NCBI RefSeq assembly: GCF_018919165.1
Contig: NZ_JAHLQM010000003.1
Coordinates: 62,001-126,000 of the forward strand
Length of the DNA: 64,000 bases
Source: Amphibacillus sp. MSJ-3
GTDB taxonomy: Bacteria; Bacillota; Bacilli; Bacillales; Amphibacillaceae
Direction of reading: 5' to 3'
Shown here: positions 9,013 through 20,327 of the stretch, in pieces
How the letters are laid out: every line of letters starts with the position of its first letter
How positions within the stretch are numbered: the stretch's first letter is position 1
The notes under the pieces: model-generated
What the model saw: the letters and a program-made list of their open reading frames with translations, nothing else
Databases searched by the model: none
Told to the model about the DNA's origin: nothing
Translations under genes and position numbers: made by a program

Positions 9013-11224
9013 GCCAAGTCCAGAGACAATAGAGAAAGACAAACTTTATCTTGAGATGGGCTTAACTGATGAGGAATACCAATCAATTATCCGTATTTTA
9101 GAAAGACGCCCTAACTATACAGAGACAGGGATTTTTTCCGTCATGTGGTCTGAGCATTGTAGTTATAAAACATCAAAACCATTATTGCGGAAATTCTCCA
9201 GCCAAGGTCCTCAAGTTGTTCAGGGACCTGGTGAAGGCGCTGGGATCGTTGATATTGGTGATGGTCAGGGAATTGTTTTTAAAATTGAAAGTCATAATTC
9301 CCCATCTGCAATTGAACCTTATCAAGGTGCTGCAACAGGTGTTGGGGGCATTATGCGTGATATTTTCTCAATGGGAGCAAAACCAATTGCTGCTCTTAAT
9401 TCCCTCCGATTTGGTCCATTAAATTCAGATCGGACAAAATATCTATTTGAAGAAGTTGTGCGTGGTATCGCTGATTATGGGAATCGTCTCGGTGTGCCAA
9501 CAGTTGGTGGTGAGATTCAATTTGATGAATGTTATCAGGGCAATCCATTAGTCAATGCGATGGGGATTGGATTGATTGAGCTAAAGGATATTCAAAAGGG
9601 AGTTGCCACAGGACTTGGTAATACCGTGATTTATGTTGGTTCAAAAACAGGTCGCGATGGGATTCATGGGGCTACTTTTTCCTCCGTTGAATTATCTGAA
9701 GATAATAAAGGCCAAGGGTCAGATATTCAAGCAGGTGATCCGTTTGTTGAGAAATTATTGACCGATGCTTGTCTTGAAGTAACTCATTGCGATGCTTTAA
9801 TTGGTATGCAGGATATGGGGGCTGCCGGCTTGACCTCATCAGCAAGTGAAATGGCTAGTAAAGCAGGAATGGGGATGGAGCTTGATTTAAATCTTGTTCC
9901 ACAACGTGAAGAAAATATGACAGCTTATGAAATGATGCTATCTGAATCACAAGAGCGGATGTTATTGGTTGTTGAACAGGGACGTGAGCAAGAGATTTTT
10001 GCAATCTTTGAGAAATATGATCTTGAAGCAGTTGCGATTGGGCGTGTGACAGGGGATAAACGCTTTAGATTATTCCATAACGGAGAAGTGGTTTGTGATC
10101 TTCCTGTTGATCCATTAGCGGAGGATGCACCTGTCTACTATAAAGAGGCGAAAGTACCAGCCTATTATGAAAAATTTCAGAATCAAGCAAGTTATCAGCC
10201 AAAGGTTGATGATTATGAATATATCTTGACTCGATTATTACAACAACCGACGATTGCGAGTAAGGAATATGCTTACCAGCAATTTGATTCACTAGCTCAG
10301 GTCAATACAGTGGTTGCACCTGGGTCGGATGCAGCGGTGATCAGAATCCGTGGTTATGATAAGGCAATCGCACTAACAACGGATTGTAATTCCCGTTATA
10401 TTTATTTAGATCCAGAAATAGGCGGACAAATTGCGGTAGCTGAAGCCGCACGGAATATTGTTGCTTCAGGTGCCAGACCACTTGCTTTAACTGATGGCCT
10501 TAACTACGGTAATCCAGATAAACCAGAGAACTATTGGCAAATGGAAAAGAGTGTTGAGGGGATGGCTAAGGCTAGTATTGAGCTAGATACTCCAGTTGTT
10601 AGTGGGAATGTTTCATTATATAACGAAAAAGCAGGTGTATCCATTTTCCCGACACCAATTGTTGGCATGGTTGGCCTTCACCGCTCAACAAAAGATATTA
10701 CGACAGTTCAATTCAAAGCGGAACAAGATGTCATTTTATTAATCGGTGACACAAAAGCTGAGTTCGGTGGCAGTGAGCTTCAAAATTTACTAGAAGGCGA
10801 GTATTTTGGCAAAGCACCAAGCCTTGATTTGAATATCGAGAAGCGAAGACAAGCCCAATTGCTAACAGCTATTCAAAAAGGCTATGTTCAATCAGCACAT
10901 GATTTATCAGAGGGTGGCCTAGCTGTTGCATTAGGAGAGAGCTTATTTGGGACCGAAAATCTAGGTGCGGAAATTGATCTGAATGGTGACCCAACAAGCT
11001 TATTATTTAGTGAATCTCAATCTCGTTTTCTTGTTTCTATCAAGCCGGATCATGTGGAAGCATTTTTAGAGATTGTTGAAGATGCAAGGCCGATTGGACA
11101 AGTGACATCAGATGGAAAACTTCAGATAACTTGTGATCGCCAGAAGGTGATCAATCAATCCGTTCGTCAACTTGAAGCAACTTGGAAAGGAGCTATTCCA
11201 TGCCTGCTGAAATCAAAGGCTTAA
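8996..11224 (+). CDS. purL: FGAM synthase large subunit
   Basis: PurL carries out the ATP-dependent amidation of FGAR to FGAM. It has 742 residues, the same length as I recall for B. subtilis PurL (small type). Signatures include [14 protein letters not shown] near residue 45, [22 protein letters not shown] near 98, [10 protein letters not shown] and, in the second half, [14 protein letters not shown]. No missing catalytic block was noticed, in contrast to its partner PurQ. It overlaps purQ by 17 bases with GGAGGG ahead of the ATG, and overlaps purF by 25. Confidence 0.96.
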   Translation: MSQMLEPSPETIEKDKLYLEMGLTDEEYQSIIRILERRPNYTETGIFSVMWSEHCSYKTSKPLLRKFSSQGPQVVQGPGEGAGIVDIGDGQGIVFKIESHNSPSAIEPYQGAATGVGGIMRDIFSMGAKPIAALNSLRFGPLNSDRTKYLFEEVVRGIADYGNRLGVPTVGGEIQFDECYQGNPLVNAMGIGLIELKDIQKGVATGLGNTVIYVGSKTGRDGIHGATFSSVELSEDNKGQGSDIQAGDPFVEKLLTDACLEVTHCDALIGMQDMGAAGLTSSASEMASKAGMGMELDLNLVPQREENMTAYEMMLSESQERMLLVVEQGREQEIFAIFEKYDLEAVAIGRVTGDKRFRLFHNGEVVCDLPVDPLAEDAPVYYKEAKVPAYYEKFQNQASYQPKVDDYEYILTRLLQQPTIASKEYAYQQFDSLAQVNTVVAPGSDAAVIRIRGYDKAIALTTDCNSRYIYLDPEIGGQIAVAEAARNIVASGARPLALTDGLNYGNPDKPENYWQMEKSVEGMAKASIELDTPVVSGNVSLYNEKAGVSIFPTPIVGMVGLHRSTKDITTVQFKAEQDVILLIGDTKAEFGGSELQNLLEGEYFGKAPSLDLNIEKRRQAQLLTAIQKGYVQSAHDLSEGGLAVALGESLFGTENLGAEIDLNGDPTSLLFSESQSRFLVSIKPDHVEAFLEIVEDARPIGQVTSDGKLQITCDRQKVINQSVRQLEATWKGAIPCLLKSKA

Positions 11225-12612
11225 ATGAAGAATGTGGCGTATTTGCTATTTTTGGTCATGAAAAGGCAGCTGAGATTACCTTTTATGGTTTACATGCTTT
11301 GCAACATCGTGGCCAGCAGGGAGCCGGAATTGTTACAAGTGATGGAGAACAACTGCATATCCATAAGGGAACAGGGTTAGTTAATGCGATTTTTGATCAA
11401 GAACACCTGCAAGAAACCTTAAAAGGTTCAAGTGCAATTGGCCATGTGCGTTATGCGACAGAAGAAGAAAGAGGATTTGAAAATGTTCAACCATTACTAT
11501 TCCGATCCCAAACATCAAGTATGGCACTCGCCTATAACGGTGAAATTGTTAATGATTTTGCGCTTAGGACACAGCTTGAAGCACAGGGAAGTATATTACA
11601 AACGACGTCGGATATCGAGGTGATTGCTCATCTCATTAAACGCGGTGGTTATCTTTCTCTGGAAGAAGCAATCAAGCAGGCATTAGGAATGGTCAAGGGT
11701 GCATATGCTTTTGTGTTATTAACTGAAGATCAATTGTTCATCGCCTTAGATCCATATGGTATACGCCCATTGTCACTTGGCCATATTGATGGTTCCTATG
11801 TTATAGCATCTGAAACCTGTGCATTTGATTTAGTCGGCGCTGAATTTATTCGGGAGGTCAAACCAGGTGAATTAATTGTGATTGATAAACAGGGCTTGAA
11901 ATCATCCATGTTTGCTTCACCAATGCAACGCTCACTTTGTTCAATGGAATATGTTTACTTTGCTCGTCCCGATAGTGATCTGAATGGATTAAACGTACAT
12001 GCTAGCCGTAAGATTATGGGGAAACAGCTTGCTAAAGAGGCGACAGTAGAAGCAGATGTTGTTACCGGTGTACCTGATTCAAGTATTTCAGCTGCCATTG
12101 GTTTTGCTGAAGAATCCGGTATTCCTTATGAACTTGGTTTAATAAAAAATCGTTATATTGGGCGGACATTTATTGAACCAACCCAATCGTCACGTGAACA
12201 GGGTGTCAAAATGAAGTTATCCCCTGTTCGCGGAATTGTCAATGGTAAACGGGTTGTCATGGTCGATGATTCAATTGTTAGAGGAACAACAAGTAGACGT
12301 ATTGTTCGATTGTTAAAAGAGGCGGGAGCGACTGAGGTGCATGTAAGGATCGCTGCACCCCCTATTAAAAACCCGTGTTTTTACGGGGTTGATACATCTG
12401 TTACTGGAGAATTGATCGCTGCCCAGTATTCAATTGAGGAAATAGCTGAAGAAATTGGTGCTGATAGTTTAGCGTTTTTATCTGTTGAGGGACTAGAAAA
12501 GTCGCTTGTTCATGAAGACTCGCTTGATATGGGGATTTGTAAAGCATGTTTTACAGGTCGATACCCTACAGAGATTTATCCAAACGCAGCCAATACTAAC
12601 AATAAACAATGA
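11200..12612 (+). CDS. purF: Amidophosphoribosyltransferase (PurF)
   Basis: PurF makes phosphoribosylamine from PRPP and glutamine, the committed step. ATG 11200 (AAGGAG seven bases upstream) gives an 11-residue propeptide before Cys12, which becomes the N-terminal nucleophile after cleavage, as in B. subtilis. The PRPP-binding motif [14 protein letters not shown] lies in the C-terminal half. The 4Fe-4S ligands are present: Cys in SLCSMEY, Cys in NPCFYG and CKAC near the end. The glutaminase domain has odd changes: the Gly-rich stretch after HVRYAT is EEERGF, and the usual HNGN is YNGE at residues 112-115. The glutamine site may therefore be altered, though the nucleophile is kept. Confidence 0.95.
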   Translation: MPAEIKGLNEECGVFAIFGHEKAAEITFYGLHALQHRGQQGAGIVTSDGEQLHIHKGTGLVNAIFDQEHLQETLKGSSAIGHVRYATEEERGFENVQPLLFRSQTSSMALAYNGEIVNDFALRTQLEAQGSILQTTSDIEVIAHLIKRGGYLSLEEAIKQALGMVKGAYAFVLLTEDQLFIALDPYGIRPLSLGHIDGSYVIASETCAFDLVGAEFIREVKPGELIVIDKQGLKSSMFASPMQRSLCSMEYVYFARPDSDLNGLNVHASRKIMGKQLAKEATVEADVVTGVPDSSISAAIGFAEESGIPYELGLIKNRYIGRTFIEPTQSSREQGVKMKLSPVRGIVNGKRVVMVDDSIVRGTTSRRIVRLLKEAGATEVHVRIAAPPIKNPCFYGVDTSVTGELIAAQYSIEEIAEEIGADSLAFLSVEGLEKSLVHEDSLDMGICKACFTGRYPTEIYPNAANTNNKQ

Positions 12613-12628
12613 TAAAAGGAGTAGACCT

Positions 12629-13657
12629 ATGAGTGATGTTTATAAAGCGGCAGGTGTTGATGTCGAAGCAGGTTATCAAGCCGTTGAATTAATGAAAAAA
12701 CATATTAAACGGACGAATCGGCCAGAAGTTATTGGCGGGGTCGGAGCTTTTGCTGGCTTGTTTGATTTAACTGGATTTTCCTATGAGGAGCCCGTCCTCG
12801 TTTCTGGAACGGATGGCGTTGGGACAAAACTTAAGCTCGCTTTTGAACTCGATAAACATGACACAGTTGGGATCGACTTAGTTGCAATGTGTGTCAATGA
12901 CATTATTGCCCAAGGTGCGGATCCCCTTTTCTTCCTAGACTATATCGCTTGTGGTCAGAATCACCCTGAACAAATCGAACAGATTGTTAAGGGAATTGCT
13001 GATGGCTGTGTAGCGAGTGGGGCGGCTTTAATTGGTGGGGAAACTGCTGAAATGCCGGGAATGTATATGAATAATGAGTATGATCTTGCTGGTTTTGTTG
13101 TAGGAATGGCTAATAAAGCAGATTTAATAACAGGTGAAAGAATCCAAGCTGGTGATGCTTTGATTGGTCTATCATCTAGTGGGGTTCATTCAAATGGCTT
13201 CTCCTTGGTACGGAAAATTTTGACCGATCATGATTTAAAATTAACTGATCATCCAGAGCAATTAGAGACGACAGTTGGCGAAGCACTATTGGAACCGACG
13301 AAAATATATACAAGAGCAATTAACCAATTAAAAAAGTCTGTTGATATAAAAGGGATCAGTCATATTACTGGAGGGGGCTTTTATGAGAACCTCCCCCGCA
13401 TATTACCGGGTGATTTAGGTGTTGAAGTTTGGCGTAATAGTTGGCATGTTCCAGCGATTCTTACCTATTTGCAAGAACAGGCGAATTTAACGATTGAACA
13501 AGCCTTAGGGGTATTTAACATGGGGATCGGTATGGTTCTTGTTGTAAGCCAGGAGCAAACGGAAGAAGCCTTATCGATCTTAAGAACAGCTAATGAATCA
13601 GCCTATTTAATCGGCCAGGTCGTCGATAAGTCTGGGGTGAAGCTTGTTGAGCGCTAA
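12629..13657 (+). CDS. purM: AIR synthetase
   Basis: PurM closes the imidazole ring of FGAM to AIR using ATP. The sequence begins [26 protein letters not shown] and carries [33 protein letters not shown] and [10 protein letters not shown], all PurM blocks. ATG 12629 with AAAAGGAG upstream gives 342 residues, the usual size; the same frame stays open upstream but has no sensible start there. Confidence 0.96.
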   Translation: MSDVYKAAGVDVEAGYQAVELMKKHIKRTNRPEVIGGVGAFAGLFDLTGFSYEEPVLVSGTDGVGTKLKLAFELDKHDTVGIDLVAMCVNDIIAQGADPLFFLDYIACGQNHPEQIEQIVKGIADGCVASGAALIGGETAEMPGMYMNNEYDLAGFVVGMANKADLITGERIQAGDALIGLSSSGVHSNGFSLVRKILTDHDLKLTDHPEQLETTVGEALLEPTKIYTRAINQLKKSVDIKGISHITGGGFYENLPRILPGDLGVEVWRNSWHVPAILTYLQEQANLTIEQALGVFNMGIGMVLVVSQEQTEEALSILRTANESAYLIGQVVDKSGVKLVER

Positions 13658-14234
13658 AGTAAAGCTGGCTGTTTTCGCTTCTGGAAGTGGAAGTAATTAT
13701 CAAGCGATTGATCAGTCAATTCGAGCGGGAGAACTTGATGCAGAGATTGTTTTATTAGTTTGTGATCAACCAAATGCCAAGGTGATATCAAGAGCAAGGC
13801 AAAACAATCTTCCTGTATTTTTATTTAACCCAAATGATTATCAAGATAAGGCAGAATTTGAAGAAGAGATTGTTAGTGAGTTGAAGGCCTATCAAGTTGA
13901 TTGGATTATTTTGGCTGGTTATATGCGCTTAGTAGGGGCAACGTTATTGTCCCAATATCAAGGCCGAATGATTAATATCCATCCATCATTGTTACCAGCC
14001 TTCCCTGGTTTAGATGCAATTGGGCAGGCATTGGAAGCGGGAGTGAAAGTATCCGGTGTGACCATCCATTATATTGATTCCGGTATGGATACAGGTGAGA
14101 TTATTGCTCAAAAAGCAGTTACAGTTGAAAATGAGATGACGCATGATGAACTTCAAACAGCTATTCAGCATGTTGAGCATGAACTATATCCACGCACGAT
14201 TCAACAATTAATTTCTGAGGGGGATTCATTTTGA
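13644..14234 (+). CDS. purN: Phosphoribosylglycinamide formyltransferase
   Basis: PurN transfers a formyl group from 10-formyl-THF to GAR. The sequence has [13 protein letters not shown] near the start and the catalytic region [11 protein letters not shown], then [17 protein letters not shown] and [17 protein letters not shown]. These give the Asn-His-Asp set of the family. The start is one of two adjacent TTG codons (13644 or 13647) overlapping the purM end. The length of 196 residues is normal. Confidence 0.95.
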   Translation: MLSAKVKLAVFASGSGSNYQAIDQSIRAGELDAEIVLLVCDQPNAKVISRARQNNLPVFLFNPNDYQDKAEFEEEIVSELKAYQVDWIILAGYMRLVGATLLSQYQGRMINIHPSLLPAFPGLDAIGQALEAGVKVSGVTIHYIDSGMDTGEIIAQKAVTVENEMTHDELQTAIQHVEHELYPRTIQQLISEGDSF

Positions 14235-15760
14235 AAAAAAGAGCATTATTGAGTGTCTCAGATAAAACGGGTTTAATTAAATTTGCTAGAGAACTAGCAG
14301 ATGCTGGTTATGAACTGATTTCAACAGGTGGTACGTTAGAAAGCCTAAAAAAGGCTGGACTAGAGGTTCTCCCTGTTTCTGCAGTAACAAATTTTGATGA
14401 AATTTTAGACGGAAGGGTTAAGACACTCCATCCGATGATTCATGGTGGGATTCTCGCCCGTCGAGAGCTTGCTGACCATCAAAGCCAATTAGAAAAACTT
14501 AATATAACACCGATCGATATCGTTGTCGTTAATTTATATCCTTTTAAAGAGACAATTGCTAATCCAGAAGTAACAGAAGCTGATGCGATTGAAAATATTG
14601 ATATTGGTGGTCCAACAATGCTTAGAGCAGCAGCGAAAAACTTTGAATCGGTCACAGTTGTTGTTGATCCTGCTGATTATGACCAAGTACTCCAGGGTTT
14701 ACAAACAGATGCAATTGCTTTACGGAAAAAGTTAGCTGCTAAGGTGTTTCGTCATACAGCACAATACGATGCTTTAATTGCCGAATATTTCACTGAATTA
14801 ACTGGGGAAACGGATCCGGAAGCTTTAACACTGACTTATGAGAAGGTTGATTCACTCCGTTATGGTGAAAATCCACACCAATCAGCCGCTTTTTATAAGG
14901 AAGCCAATATTAAGGGTGGTTCGATTGCACACGCTAAGCAGCTAAATGGAAAGGAACTATCCTACAATAATATTCAGGATGCCAATGCCGCGCTTGAAAT
15001 TTTGATGGAATTTTCTGATCAACCGGCTGCTGTTGCTGTTAAACATATGAATCCATGCGGGGTAGGAATCGGTGATACGATTGAGCAAGCTTTTCAAACA
15101 GCTTATGATGCAGATCCGATTTCAATTTTCGGTGGAATTGTTGCACTTAACAGAGAGGTTGATCTTGCGACCGCTCAGCATTTAAAGGGAATTTTCTTAG
15201 AAATTATTATTGCGCCGAGTTTTTCAAAAGAGGCATTAGAGCTGTTAGTTGAAAAACCAAATCTAAGATTACTTGAAACAGCTGTTGAACCCGATCAATT
15301 GGATTCGAAAAAAGTTGTCTCTGTTCGCGGTGGTTTATTAGTTCAAAATCGCGATCTCGGGCGAGTTGAAGTTGACGACCTAACAGTGGTTACCAAACAG
15401 ACTCCATCAGAGAAACAACTTCAAGAGCTTCTGTTTGCCTGGAAGGTAGTTAAACATGTGAAGTCAAATGCGATTGTCCTTGCAAAAGATCATCAAACAA
15501 TTGGGGTTGGTGCGGGTCAAATGAACCGTGTTGGTGCAGCACAGATAGCCTTAGATCAAGCAGGGAATAAAGCTCAAGGTGCAGTGCTTGCATCAGATGC
15601 ATTCTTTCCAATGCCTGATACAGTGGAAAACGCTGCTAAGGCGGGGATTAAGGCGATTATTCAACCTGGTGGATCGAAACGAGATCAGGATTCTATCGAT
15701 GTTTGTAATGCGTATGGTATTGCTATGGTGATGACCGGCATGCGACATTTTAAACATTAA
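14231..15760 (+). CDS. purH: AICAR transformylase / IMP cyclohydrolase
   Basis: This bifunctional enzyme catalyses the last two steps to IMP. The N-terminal cyclohydrolase (MGS-like) domain shows [20 protein letters not shown] and [16 protein letters not shown]. The transformylase domain begins near residue 200, with [21 protein letters not shown] and [11 protein letters not shown] 14231 overlaps the purN stop by four bases, with GAGGGGGA upstream. The length of 509 residues is typical. Confidence 0.96.
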   Translation: MKKRALLSVSDKTGLIKFARELADAGYELISTGGTLESLKKAGLEVLPVSAVTNFDEILDGRVKTLHPMIHGGILARRELADHQSQLEKLNITPIDIVVVNLYPFKETIANPEVTEADAIENIDIGGPTMLRAAAKNFESVTVVVDPADYDQVLQGLQTDAIALRKKLAAKVFRHTAQYDALIAEYFTELTGETDPEALTLTYEKVDSLRYGENPHQSAAFYKEANIKGGSIAHAKQLNGKELSYNNIQDANAALEILMEFSDQPAAVAVKHMNPCGVGIGDTIEQAFQTAYDADPISIFGGIVALNREVDLATAQHLKGIFLEIIIAPSFSKEALELLVEKPNLRLLETAVEPDQLDSKKVVSVRGGLLVQNRDLGRVEVDDLTVVTKQTPSEKQLQELLFAWKVVKHVKSNAIVLAKDHQTIGVGAGQMNRVGAAQIALDQAGNKAQGAVLASDAFFPMPDTVENAAKAGIKAIIQPGGSKRDQDSIDVCNAYGIAMVMTGMRHFKH

Positions 15761-15801
15761 AGCTTTGTTTATCAACAATAAAAGTGAGGGGAACTATAAA
15801 T

Positions 15802-17055
15802 ATGAAGGTATTGGTAATTGGATGCGGTGGACGAGAGCATATGCTCGTTAAAAAACTAAATCATTCTGTTCGGGTAACTGATATTTTTGTTGCACCAGGT
15901 AATGCGGGGATGGAAAAAGAAGCAACTTGTGTAGAGATCGCGGTTGACGCTATTGATCAACTGCTTGACTTTGCCAAAAAAGAGCAGATTGACTGGACGA
16001 TTGTTGGACCGGAATTACCTTTATCTAAAGGAATCGTTGATCATTTCCGAGCTGAAGGGCTAAAAATATTTGGTCCGACACAGGCAGCAGCCTTAATCGA
16101 AAGTAGCAAGGACTTTTCCAAATCGTTGATGGCTCAATATCAAATTCCAACTGCTAAGTTTCAAACCTTTACAGACTCAGCCAAAGCGAAGGCATATATT
16201 AAGGAACAAGGGGCACCAATTGTTGTTAAAGCAGATGGTTTAGCAGAGGGGAAAGGTGTTGTTGTTGCTATGACTGAGCAAGAGGCCTATCAAGCTGTCG
16301 ATCAGATGCTGGAAGGTCACTGCTTTGGTGAAGCGGGTACCCAGATTGTTATTGAAGAGTTTTTAAGCGGTAAAGAGTTTTCATTGTTCGCCTTTGTTGA
16401 AGGTGAAGCTGTTTATCCGATGATTCCTGCTCGTGACCATAAACGTGCTTTTGATGGAGATAAGGGACCAAACACAGGTGGAATGGGGGCTTATGCTCCT
16501 CTACCAGATGTCACACCAGAAGATATCCAATATACGATTGACTTTGTGCTCAAGCCTGTTGCTCGAGCGATGGTTAAGGAGGGTCGTCCTTATACAGGTG
16601 TACTTTATGCCGGATTAATTCAAACAGATTCAGGTATCAAGGTTATAGAATTCAATGCCCGATTTGGCGATCCAGAAACTCAGGTTATTCTGCCCTTACT
16701 AGAAAATGATTTGCTTGATGTAATTGAAGCGGTTAGTTCGGGAGTTGATCCAAAGCTAACTTGGCGTGATGGCTATGCTGTTGGAACGGTTGTGGCTTCT
16801 GCTGGTTATCCAACAGTATCTAACAAAGGAATGAAAGTTCCAGAATTACCTGAAATCTTAGATGGCTACTTGATTCATGCTGGAACAACTTTTGATCACA
16901 ATCATCATATCGTTTCAAATGGCGGACGTGTTTTACTTGTCGGTTCAGTACAGGAGACCTTGGCTAAGGCAAATAAAGAAGTTTATCATTACTTAAAGAA
17001 TTTTGATCAAACAGACGATTTCTTTTATCGAACAGATATCGGGTTAATTGAATAA
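15802..17055 (+). CDS. purD: GAR synthetase
   Basis: PurD joins phosphoribosylamine with glycine using ATP. It is an ATP-grasp enzyme: MKVLVIGCGGREHMLVKKL, KADGLAEGKGVVVA, DHKRAFDGDKGPNTGGMGAY and FNARFGDPETQVILPLL are all present. ATG 15802 with GAGGGGA nine bases upstream matches family N-termini better than an upstream in-frame codon at 15784. It is the last gene of the operon, with a terminator just after it. Confidence 0.96.
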   Translation: MKVLVIGCGGREHMLVKKLNHSVRVTDIFVAPGNAGMEKEATCVEIAVDAIDQLLDFAKKEQIDWTIVGPELPLSKGIVDHFRAEGLKIFGPTQAAALIESSKDFSKSLMAQYQIPTAKFQTFTDSAKAKAYIKEQGAPIVVKADGLAEGKGVVVAMTEQEAYQAVDQMLEGHCFGEAGTQIVIEEFLSGKEFSLFAFVEGEAVYPMIPARDHKRAFDGDKGPNTGGMGAYAPLPDVTPEDIQYTIDFVLKPVARAMVKEGRPYTGVLYAGLIQTDSGIKVIEFNARFGDPETQVILPLLENDLLDVIEAVSSGVDPKLTWRDGYAVGTVVASAGYPTVSNKGMKVPELPEILDGYLIHAGTTFDHNHHIVSNGGRVLLVGSVQETLAKANKEVYHYLKNFDQTDDFFYRTDIGLIE

Positions 17056-17063
17056 AATAAGAT

Positions 17064-17128
17064 GCACTTATTGACAGACATTGAAAATCATTTTTTAGTG
17101 AAGGTCAATTTAAGTGCTCTTTTTTTTT
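17064..17128 (+). terminator. Terminator of the pur operon
   Basis: GCACTTATTGAC pairs with GTCAATTTAAGTGC across a long loop and is followed by nine or more T, ending the 12-gene operon. Confidence 0.8.
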
Positions 17129-17432
17129 ATAAATAAAAGCTTCCTGAAACCCCTTAAGTATTCGGAAGAATATGTTAAACTTAATAAAGCGACTCTTTAT
17201 TCTCGTAAGGCATATATAGAAGGAACTGCGCTTTTGTTGTCTCTTTATTTTATTTGCAGGTTTTCCTTGTGATCCTTAGGTTATTAGGTGATCTGTGATA
17301 AAAAAAGCAGTGATGCCTTCCATTTACAGCATGATACTTTTTAGTAAAAAATCCGAGCGATTCTTCAAGATTTTTGCTATAATTCTACTTGAAAGAACTT
17401 TAACAGACTAGAGTAGTAGAGGAGACCGAATA
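17129..17432 (+). other. Intergenic region with possible repeat relic and promoter
   Basis: No gene is seen. Near 17275-17310 the sequence GGTGATCTGTGATAAAAAAA resembles the 3' tail (CTGYGATAAA) of the dispersed repeat family of this window, so it may be a decayed copy. A -10 box TATAAT at 17378-17383 could serve yerB, but no good -35 is visible. Confidence 0.4.
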
Positions 17433-18470
17433 ATGAACCCTAAACGCCTTGTTGTCCTTATTTTGTTCCTACTATTGATTTCAGCTTGCTCGAATAATGA
17501 TACAGAAAGAGTGAGTCAGGATTTAAGAAAGAAAGTTATCGAACAAGAGAAAATATCAAGCAATGAAGCTAAATACCGATTTCCTTTAACGGGGATAGCT
17601 ACGAGAGAACCTGCGACAAATCGCATTGTTAGTGTGATGATCAACAATCATCCAGCGGCTCGGCCCCAAAGTGGATTATCTCAGGCTGATCTTGTGTTTG
17701 AACTTTTAGCAGAGGGACAAACGACACGCTTTCTAGCGATGTTCCAAAGTGAAAAGCCAGAGGTGGTTGGCCCGGTCCGAAGTGCTCGACCGTATTACTT
17801 TAAGCTAGCAAATGATTACAATGCCTTATATATCTATCATGGTGCGGCTGATCATATTGAAGCTATGCTTAGATCCGGTGCTGTTGATCATTTAAATGGT
17901 TCTTATTATGATAATGATGGTTATCTTTTTAAACGAGAAAGCTTTCGTTCTGCACCACATAATTCCTACCTAAATTTTGCCGCGGTTACGGAAGTTGCGA
18001 CAAATCAAGGATATGAAGTAGAAGCGGACCATCGTTCATTAGCTTTTTACCAATCGGATCAATTAGCTGATTTGACAGGTGATAAGGGGTCGGAAGTGTC
18101 ATTTAATTATGGACAAGAAACAGTCCGTTATCGCTATGATCCAACAATTGAGGCCTATCTGCGCTATAATGGTGACCAACAGACTGTTGAATTCACGGAC
18201 CAAACTCCGATCCAGTTAAACAATGTATTTATTATTGAGACTGCCCATCAAGTGATTGATGATCAAGGAAGACGGGAAATTGATTTAATGTCTGGTGGTA
18301 ATGCTTATTTATTACAAAAAGGCTTTATTAATAAAGTCCAGTGGCAAAATACTGATGGCTATATTGTTCCTGTGAAGGATGGCAAAGAGGTCCCCTTTGT
18401 CCCTGGGAAGACATGGATCAATGTTATTCCAACAAATCCTGGTTTAACGGGTGTGACAGTAATAGAATAG
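17433..18470 (+). CDS. yerB: DUF3048 lipoprotein (YerB-like)
   Basis: The N-terminus MNPKRLVVLILFLLLISACS is a lipoprotein signal with lipobox ISAC, so the mature protein should be anchored on the outer face of the membrane by Cys19. The rest matches the DUF3048 family: a repeat-like N-terminal domain with SVMINNHPAARPQSGLSQAD and PVRSARPYY, and a C-terminal part ending in PGKTWINVIPTN. The function is unknown. The same gene precedes yerC and pcrB-pcrA-ligA in B. subtilis. ATG with GGAGACCG upstream. Confidence 0.88.
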   Translation: MNPKRLVVLILFLLLISACSNNDTERVSQDLRKKVIEQEKISSNEAKYRFPLTGIATREPATNRIVSVMINNHPAARPQSGLSQADLVFELLAEGQTTRFLAMFQSEKPEVVGPVRSARPYYFKLANDYNALYIYHGAADHIEAMLRSGAVDHLNGSYYDNDGYLFKRESFRSAPHNSYLNFAAVTEVATNQGYEVEADHRSLAFYQSDQLADLTGDKGSEVSFNYGQETVRYRYDPTIEAYLRYNGDQQTVEFTDQTPIQLNNVFIIETAHQVIDDQGRREIDLMSGGNAYLLQKGFINKVQWQNTDGYIVPVKDGKEVPFVPGKTWINVIPTNPGLTGVTVIE

Positions 18471-18484
18471 GAGGGTTGACCAAG

Positions 18485-18790
18485 GTGCAAATTGATAAAT
18501 TGCGTGGTGAGCAACTTGACCAGTTATTTGATGCTATTTTATCACTTGAGAATCGAGAAGAATGCTACCAATTCTTTGATGATCTAGCAACAATGAATGA
18601 AATCCAGGCATTGACCCAAAGATTAACTGTAGCTAAAATGCTGGATGAAGGTAAGACTTACCAAACGATTGCTAATAAATCAAATGCTTCAACAACAACA
18701 ATCTCCCGTGTTAAACGGTGCCTAACCTATGGGAGTGGTGGTTATCGAACAGTATTAGATCGATTGAAAGAAGATCAAGGAGGAGACTAA
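18485..18790 (+). CDS. yerC: TrpR-fold transcriptional regulator (YerC/YecD family)
   Basis: This 101-residue protein belongs to the YerC/YecD family with a TrpR-like helix-turn-helix: LTQRLTVAKMLDEGKTYQTIANKS then NASTTTISRVKRCLTYGSGGY. The start is GTG 18485, nine bases after GGAGGG; the frame extends upstream into yerB, but no ribosome site supports that. In B. subtilis the homologue has been linked to histidine biosynthesis control; whether that holds here is not shown. Confidence 0.88.
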   Translation: MQIDKLRGEQLDQLFDAILSLENREECYQFFDDLATMNEIQALTQRLTVAKMLDEGKTYQTIANKSNASTTTISRVKRCLTYGSGGYRTVLDRLKEDQGGD

Positions 18791-18791
18791 A

Positions 18792-19778
18792 ATGATTCGT
18801 TTTGGTGTGATCGGTACAAACTGGATTACAGATCGTTTTTTGCGGGCAGGCATGATGTTAGATGATTTCAAATTAACAGCTGTCTATTCTCGAACAGAAG
18901 AGAAGGCGAAGGAATTCGCAGCTAAGTATCAAGTGAAACAAACCTATACAGATTTAACTGAATTTGCGAAAAGTGAGGCAATTGATGCAGTTTATATTGC
19001 TAGTCCAACCGCCCTTCATTGTGAACAGGCAATCATTTGTATGGAAGAAGGTAAACATGTTTTTGTTGAAAAGCCATTTGCTTCTAATCAAAGTGAAGTG
19101 GAAAGAATGATTGCTGTTGCCCGGTCGTGTAATGTCTTATTAATGGAGGGAATGAAAACAACTCATTTGCCAAACTTTAATGTTTTAAAAGAGGAAATTA
19201 AGACAATTGCACCTGTTCGACGATTTGTTGCTAACTTCTGCCAATACTCTTCACGGTATGATCGCTATAAAGAAGGAGAAGTATTAAATGCCTTTAAGCC
19301 TGAGCTATCTAACGGATCATTGATGGATATCGGTGTCTACACCGCCTATCCAATGGTGGCCCTTTTTGGTATGCCAGAAGCAGTGTCGGCCAATGTGATC
19401 ATGCTTGATTCAGGTGTAGATGGTCTTGGTACGATGTCAATTAAATATCCCGAGTTAACAGCTGATTTAATGTTTTCAAAAATTACCGACTCACATATCC
19501 CGTCTGAAATTCAAGGAGAAAATGGCACGATTGTTATTAAAAAGTTAAGTGATCTACGCCAGCTGACACGAATTGATAAAGACGGGACAATTACAGATCT
19601 ATCAGTCGAGCAAAAAGACAATACGATGTACTATGAAATTAAACATTTCCTCGATTTATTAGCAAGTAATTTACGTGAAAGCCCAGTTAACTCATTTGAG
19701 ACTTCATTAAATACGATCAAAGTTCTAGACCAAGCTAGGAAATCAGTAGGTTTAGTTTTCCCGGCAGATTTAAAGTAG
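18792..19778 (+). CDS. Gfo/Idh/MocA family oxidoreductase
   Basis: This 328-residue NAD(P)-dependent oxidoreductase has a Rossmann start (RFGVIGTNWITDRFL), the motif EKPFASN near residue 95 typical of Gfo/Idh/MocA enzymes, and a C-terminal domain with LSNGSLMDIGVYTAYPM. The substrate, probably a sugar or inositol-like alcohol, cannot be named. It follows yerC by one base, with AAGGAGGAG ahead of ATG, so they are likely cotranscribed. It is inserted relative to the B. subtilis gene order as I recall it. Confidence 0.85.
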   Translation: MIRFGVIGTNWITDRFLRAGMMLDDFKLTAVYSRTEEKAKEFAAKYQVKQTYTDLTEFAKSEAIDAVYIASPTALHCEQAIICMEEGKHVFVEKPFASNQSEVERMIAVARSCNVLLMEGMKTTHLPNFNVLKEEIKTIAPVRRFVANFCQYSSRYDRYKEGEVLNAFKPELSNGSLMDIGVYTAYPMVALFGMPEAVSANVIMLDSGVDGLGTMSIKYPELTADLMFSKITDSHIPSEIQGENGTIVIKKLSDLRQLTRIDKDGTITDLSVEQKDNTMYYEIKHFLDLLASNLRESPVNSFETSLNTIKVLDQARKSVGLVFPADLK

Positions 19779-19784
19779 GCGAAT

Positions 19785-19819
19785 AAACCTTGCCCTCCAC
19801 TTTGGAAGGCAAGGTTTTT
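19785..19819 (+). terminator. Terminator after the oxidoreductase
   Basis: AAACCTTGCC pairs with GGCAAGGTTT, extended by CC/GG around ACTTT, then T's. It begins six bases after the stop codon. Confidence 0.88.
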
Positions 19820-20327
19820 AAATGAATTTTCACATTGATTTAGATAGACGCACATGTGATACCTCTGAATAAACAGCCTAAATCTTCAAAGGACTCCCGA
19901 TATTGACAGCAAAACAGAATCAAGCAAGTGTTATCAAAAGGTGTTTCACTTGCTTCCATCAAATATGCCAAATTATTACCCGTATCGGTCATGTTTTTGT
20001 TATACTTTAAGAAGGCTTTTAACGCGTAACGGAAGATGTGTATTGCCAAATCAAATCAAAGAGAATCCCCGCTCACTTAAGGGGTTTATCCCTCGCACTA
20101 GATGTTAATTGAAGGCATAGGGCATCTGTTGACCTTTTAATCCGCTTAGGACAGGTATTTTCCTTGCGATAATTAAGAAGGGGATTTTGCAGTTTTTTAA
20201 TCCCTGGAAGTGAGTGACTGCTATGCTGTTACTTATCCAGGTTACATAGTTGAAGTGGATGAGACTTATGATGCTTCGATAATTTGTTCAAGATAAAAAA
20301 TCTAAATAAGAGTTAGGAGGCTACATA
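19820..20327 (+). other. 508-bp intergenic region before pcrB
   Basis: No gene is convincing. Short hairpins are seen, for example GGGGATT / AATCCC near 20178-20210 and AGATG / CATCT near 20100-20133. On the minus strand an open frame of 69 codons (19840-20049) reads like protein but lacks a ribosome site and I recognise no relative. The GTGAGTGACTG...GTTAC stretch near 20210-20233 faintly resembles the dispersed repeat family. Confidence 0.4.

Noticed and set aside
19840-20049. Minus-strand 69-codon frame before pcrB
   Set aside because: The TTG start lacks a properly spaced ribosome site and I recognise no relative; kept only as a note in the gap entry.
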